This document shows, one piece after another, positions 62,188 through 64,000 of a stretch of 64,000 nucleotides of DNA. Position 1 is the stretch's first letter, and every line of letters starts with the position of its first letter. The notes beneath the pieces are model-generated. The model was not told the DNA's origin, did not search any database, and worked only from the letters and a program-made list of their open reading frames with translations. The stretch lies in the NCBI GenBank assembly GCA_034659015.1, contig JAYEGL010000012.1, forward strand, positions 178,234-242,233, read 5' to 3'. Source of the stretch: Maricaulis sp034659015. GTDB taxonomy: Bacteria; Pseudomonadota; Alphaproteobacteria; Caulobacterales; Maricaulaceae. A program made the translations under genes and the position numbers.

Positions 62188-62997
62188 TCAGTCCGCGAGC
62201 AATTCGATCCGTTCGGGATGATCGATCCGGATCATCGGCCCGTTCTCGTCCTCGATCCAGCCGCGCACCCGGATGCGCCGCGTCTCCAGCGCTGCGGGCG
62301 TCAGGCCGGCCGCGTCGAAGGCCGACGCATCCTCCGCTTCGATCATGACGGTGAAGTCGGTGCGATAGTCGGCGCCGAAATTCAGGTAGATACGTCCCGA
62401 CCGCAATTGCGTGGCCTCGATCACGCGTCCCTCCACCAGTTGAACCGATCCGATATCCTGGGCCAGCGCATCGGGATGGGTGTCGCGCACGGCGTGGGCC
62501 GGATCGCTCCAGAGCCCGCGGCCCGCCGCACGCGCATGCCCTTCCAGCACGAGCAGATCGCGCGCCGCCGCGCGATTGTCGGCATGGGACAGCACGCGCG
62601 CCGCGCCGGTCTCCACAAGCCGGGCCTGCAGCCAGGTTTCACGGCCATCCGCCGCGATCACATGGACCTGGGCCAGGGCCCGCCGGTACCGGTCGCGCGT
62701 CTGACCGGCATAGGAGAGGCGGACGGTTTTCCCCTCCGCCAGCATTTCCAGGGCGGCGCGGCTTCGCGCCGGGTCCGGCGCATCCAGTTCGGCAAGACGC
62801 ACATCCAGCGTTCCGGCCGGTTCGTCACGCTCCGCGTCCGGGGCCGCAGCCGCGTCCGGGGCCGGCGCCAGGGTAAGCGTCAGCGCACCGGCGATGGCGG
62901 TCACCTCACCACGCTCGCCCGGACGATAGGGATCGGCCTCCAGCGAACAGGCCGCGAGCAGGAAAAAGAGCGGGGCTGCAAGACGTTTCAGGCGCAT
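62188..62997 (-). CDS. SNase-like (thermonuclease family) lipoprotein, probably inactive
   Basis: A 269-residue lipoprotein, signal and lipobox FFLLAAC (Cys ~17). An SNase-like domain spans ~25-165: VRLAELDAPDPARSRAALEM, TRDRYRRALAQVHVIAADGR, ETGAARVLSHADN and AAGRGLWSDPAH. Active nucleases carry a DGDT motif and a Glu near LDAPE; here the first is GALTLTL and the second Asp, so nuclease activity is unlikely. A further ~100-residue domain follows, containing GRIYLNFGADYRTDFTVMIE. The ATG at 62995-62997 fits the signal peptide. Confidence 0.8.
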   Translation of the reverse strand: MRLKRLAAPLFFLLAACSLEADPYRPGERGEVTAIAGALTLTLAPAPDAAAAPDAERDEPAGTLDVRLAELDAPDPARSRAALEMLAEGKTVRLSYAGQTRDRYRRALAQVHVIAADGRETWLQARLVETGAARVLSHADNRAAARDLLVLEGHARAAGRGLWSDPAHAVRDTHPDALAQDIGSVQLVEGRVIEATQLRSGRIYLNFGADYRTDFTVMIEAEDASAFDAAGLTPAALETRRIRVRGWIEDENGPMIRIDHPERIELLAD

Positions 62998-63135
62998 CGG
63001 AACCGCTTTCCGTTCATGTTGCCGATACACTACCTGTACGTGCATTAAAACACAAGGGACACCCATCGAATTTACCGATCCGTTTACCATCTGCGGCTAT
63101 CCCTTTCGGCAACCAACAAGCAGGGACGACCCACG

Positions 63136-63693
63136 ATGAACGCACACGCCTATTCCGACGACGCGATGGCCCAACCGGTCGAGGCGTCCAGCGCCCATTC
63201 CCACGCGGTTGCCGACGCCGTCGGCGAGACGGCGGCCCGCGCATCCCAGGGCGCCGAAGCCGCCCAGGTCGCGCTGGACGCGATGAACCAGGTTGAGGAA
63301 TCCAGCCAGGTCCTCGAGCGCCGGGTGGAAGCCCTCACCGACGCGTCCCAGCGCATCAATGCCATTCTCTCCACGATCGAGGCGATCGCCAGCCAGACCA
63401 ACCTGCTGGCCCTCAACGCCACGATCGAGGCCGCCCGCGCCGGCGAGGCCGGCCGCGGCTTTGCCGTCGTCGCCGGGGAAGTGAAGGCCCTGGCCGGCCA
63501 GACCGCCAAGGCCACCGAGGACATCGCCGCCCGCATCGCGGCGCTGGACACCGAGGTGAAGGAAATCCTCGACGGCGTGCGCGGTTCCGGCGAATCCGTC
63601 GCCCGCGGCAAGGAAGCGGTCGACCAGATGACCCTGGCCACCCAGGACATCGCGCACCAGCTCAACACGCTGCGCGAGACCATCGGCCGCTAG
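63136..63693 (+). CDS. Minimal cytosolic MCP-type signalling protein (185 aa)
   Basis: A 185-residue protein consisting of almost only the chemoreceptor signalling hairpin: SQRINAILSTIEAIASQTNL to NATIEAARAGEAGRGFAVVA and EVKALAGQTAKATEDIAARI, with the conserved tip. There is no membrane helix, PAS or other sensor domain and the helical arms are about half normal length. It could still bind CheA/CheW or act as a signalling partner for other receptors. A strong terminator follows. Confidence 0.85.
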   Translation: MNAHAYSDDAMAQPVEASSAHSHAVADAVGETAARASQGAEAAQVALDAMNQVEESSQVLERRVEALTDASQRINAILSTIEAIASQTNLLALNATIEAARAGEAGRGFAVVAGEVKALAGQTAKATEDIAARIAALDTEVKEILDGVRGSGESVARGKEAVDQMTLATQDIAHQLNTLRETIGR

Positions 63694-63717
63694 GCTCCGG
63701 CCACACGCAATTTCGGG

Positions 63718-63750
63718 CGGGCGGCGGACACACTGTCCGCCGCCCGTTTC
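63718..63750 (+). terminator. Intrinsic terminator after the short MCP-type gene
   Basis: CGGGCGGCGGACA (63718-63730) and TGTCCGCCGCCCG (63734-63746), a perfect 13-bp stem with loop CAC, followed by TTTCCC. Confidence 0.8.
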
Positions 63751-63809
63751 CCGTTCCGCACCGCGCTCTTCAGCCCGCAGGCAAAACCCGCTAAGACGCT
63801 CTCCTCAGC

Positions 63810-63886
63810 GGCCCCGTAGCTCAGCAGGATAGAGCGCCGGATTCCTAATCCGTAGGTCACAGGTTCGAATCCTGTCGGGGTCGCCA
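63810..63886 (+). tRNA. tRNA-Arg (anticodon CCT), CCA encoded
   Basis: Cloverleaf of 77 nt: acceptor GGCCCCG (63810-63816) pairs with CGGGGTC (63876-63882, one G-T). The D-arm AGCTCAGCAGGATAGAGC, the anticodon stem CGGA/TCCG with loop TTCCTAA (anticodon CCT), and the T-arm ACAGGTTCGAATCCTGT are all present. The discriminator G and CCA (63883-63886) are encoded. Confidence 0.96.
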
Positions 63887-63898
63887 GGTTTTCTCTTT

Positions 63899-64000
63899 AT
63901 GTCTCACGGCAGTCCGCTTCGCGGACGCCTCCGACGGGCGCCCTGACCGGCCGGCGCGCGGTCGCGCTTGCGGGCCCCTGGCCCGGATGTCTCACGGCAG
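63899..64000. repeat. 14-bp direct repeat downstream of tRNA-Arg
   Basis: ATGTCTCACGGCAG occurs at 63899-63912 and again at 63987-64000, spacing 88 bp, just after the tRNA. The second copy touches the window edge, so further copies may follow. Confidence 0.7.

Noticed and set aside
63899..64000. CRISPR array
   Set aside because: Only two copies of a 14-bp repeat, without regular spacers or cas genes.

Overview
The window is a stretch of a GC-rich chromosome from an alphaproteobacterium, most likely a stalked or dimorphic marine relative of Caulobacter (Maricaulales/Hyphomonadaceae type). The indicators are a full-length PodJ-like polarity protein, three UrcA-family genes, an alphaproteobacterial TSUP/TIGR02186 pair, a sigma-32 downstream of carD and fdxA, soluble chemoreceptors and a flagellin, plus CtrA-like and GANTC sites in front of podJ. 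No rRNA, CRISPR array or transposase was seen. The assignment is inferred from gene content; no database search was possible.

Layout. 1-2.9 kb: two acyl-CoA dehydrogenases under a MerR regulator (minus strand). 2.9-9.7 kb: a secreted unknown, podJ, and the TSUP/TIGR02186 pair. 9.7-12.7 kb: repeats, DUF3429, then the one clearly foreign patch: a broken type I restriction N-terminal fragment followed by an AT-rich OLD-family nuclease gene. 12.7-16.2 kb: pdeM and a ligase-associated DEXH helicase. 16.3-20.4 kb: unknowns, an MscS channel, a degenerate receiver protein, two PaaI thioesterases. 20.6-22.0 kb: three UrcA paralogues. 22.1-27.4 kb: a MATE pump, pyrD, DUF952, a candidate sRNA, an S24-type regulator lacking its catalytic residues, and a P450. 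27.6-35.5 kb: housekeeping genes (accA, xerD, aroK-aroB, a CNNM/CorC protein, bolA). 35.6-41.8 kb: a FecI/FecR/STN-TonB receptor signalling set with an M14 peptidase. 42.0-52.1 kb: a J-domain protein, a PAS-PAS chemoreceptor, cobS, an HDAC-like deacetylase, an arsR-arsI-acr3-arsC operon, a flagellin, and cobT. 52.1-64 kb: a phytase-like esterase, an amidohydrolase, rpmB, a DUF3108 protein, the SUV3-like helicase/S4/TerB/fdxA/carD/rpoH block, an SNase-like lipoprotein, a very short MCP-type protein, and tRNA-Arg(CCT).

How the genes work together. The clearest functional units are the arsenic operon (sensing, C-As bond cleavage, reduction, efflux), the FecIR-TonB receptor-peptidase unit (surface sensing and uptake), shikimate synthesis (aroK-aroB), and the carD-rpoH transcription block. 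The items most worth a second look are the solitary OLD nuclease behind a restriction-gene remnant, a repeated palindrome (CATAC-N6-GTATK) in front of two UrcA genes, a roughly 90-nt candidate sRNA with an anti-Shine-Dalgarno loop, the S24 regulator with both catalytic positions changed, and cobS/cobT kept with no cobN or cobalamin genes in view.
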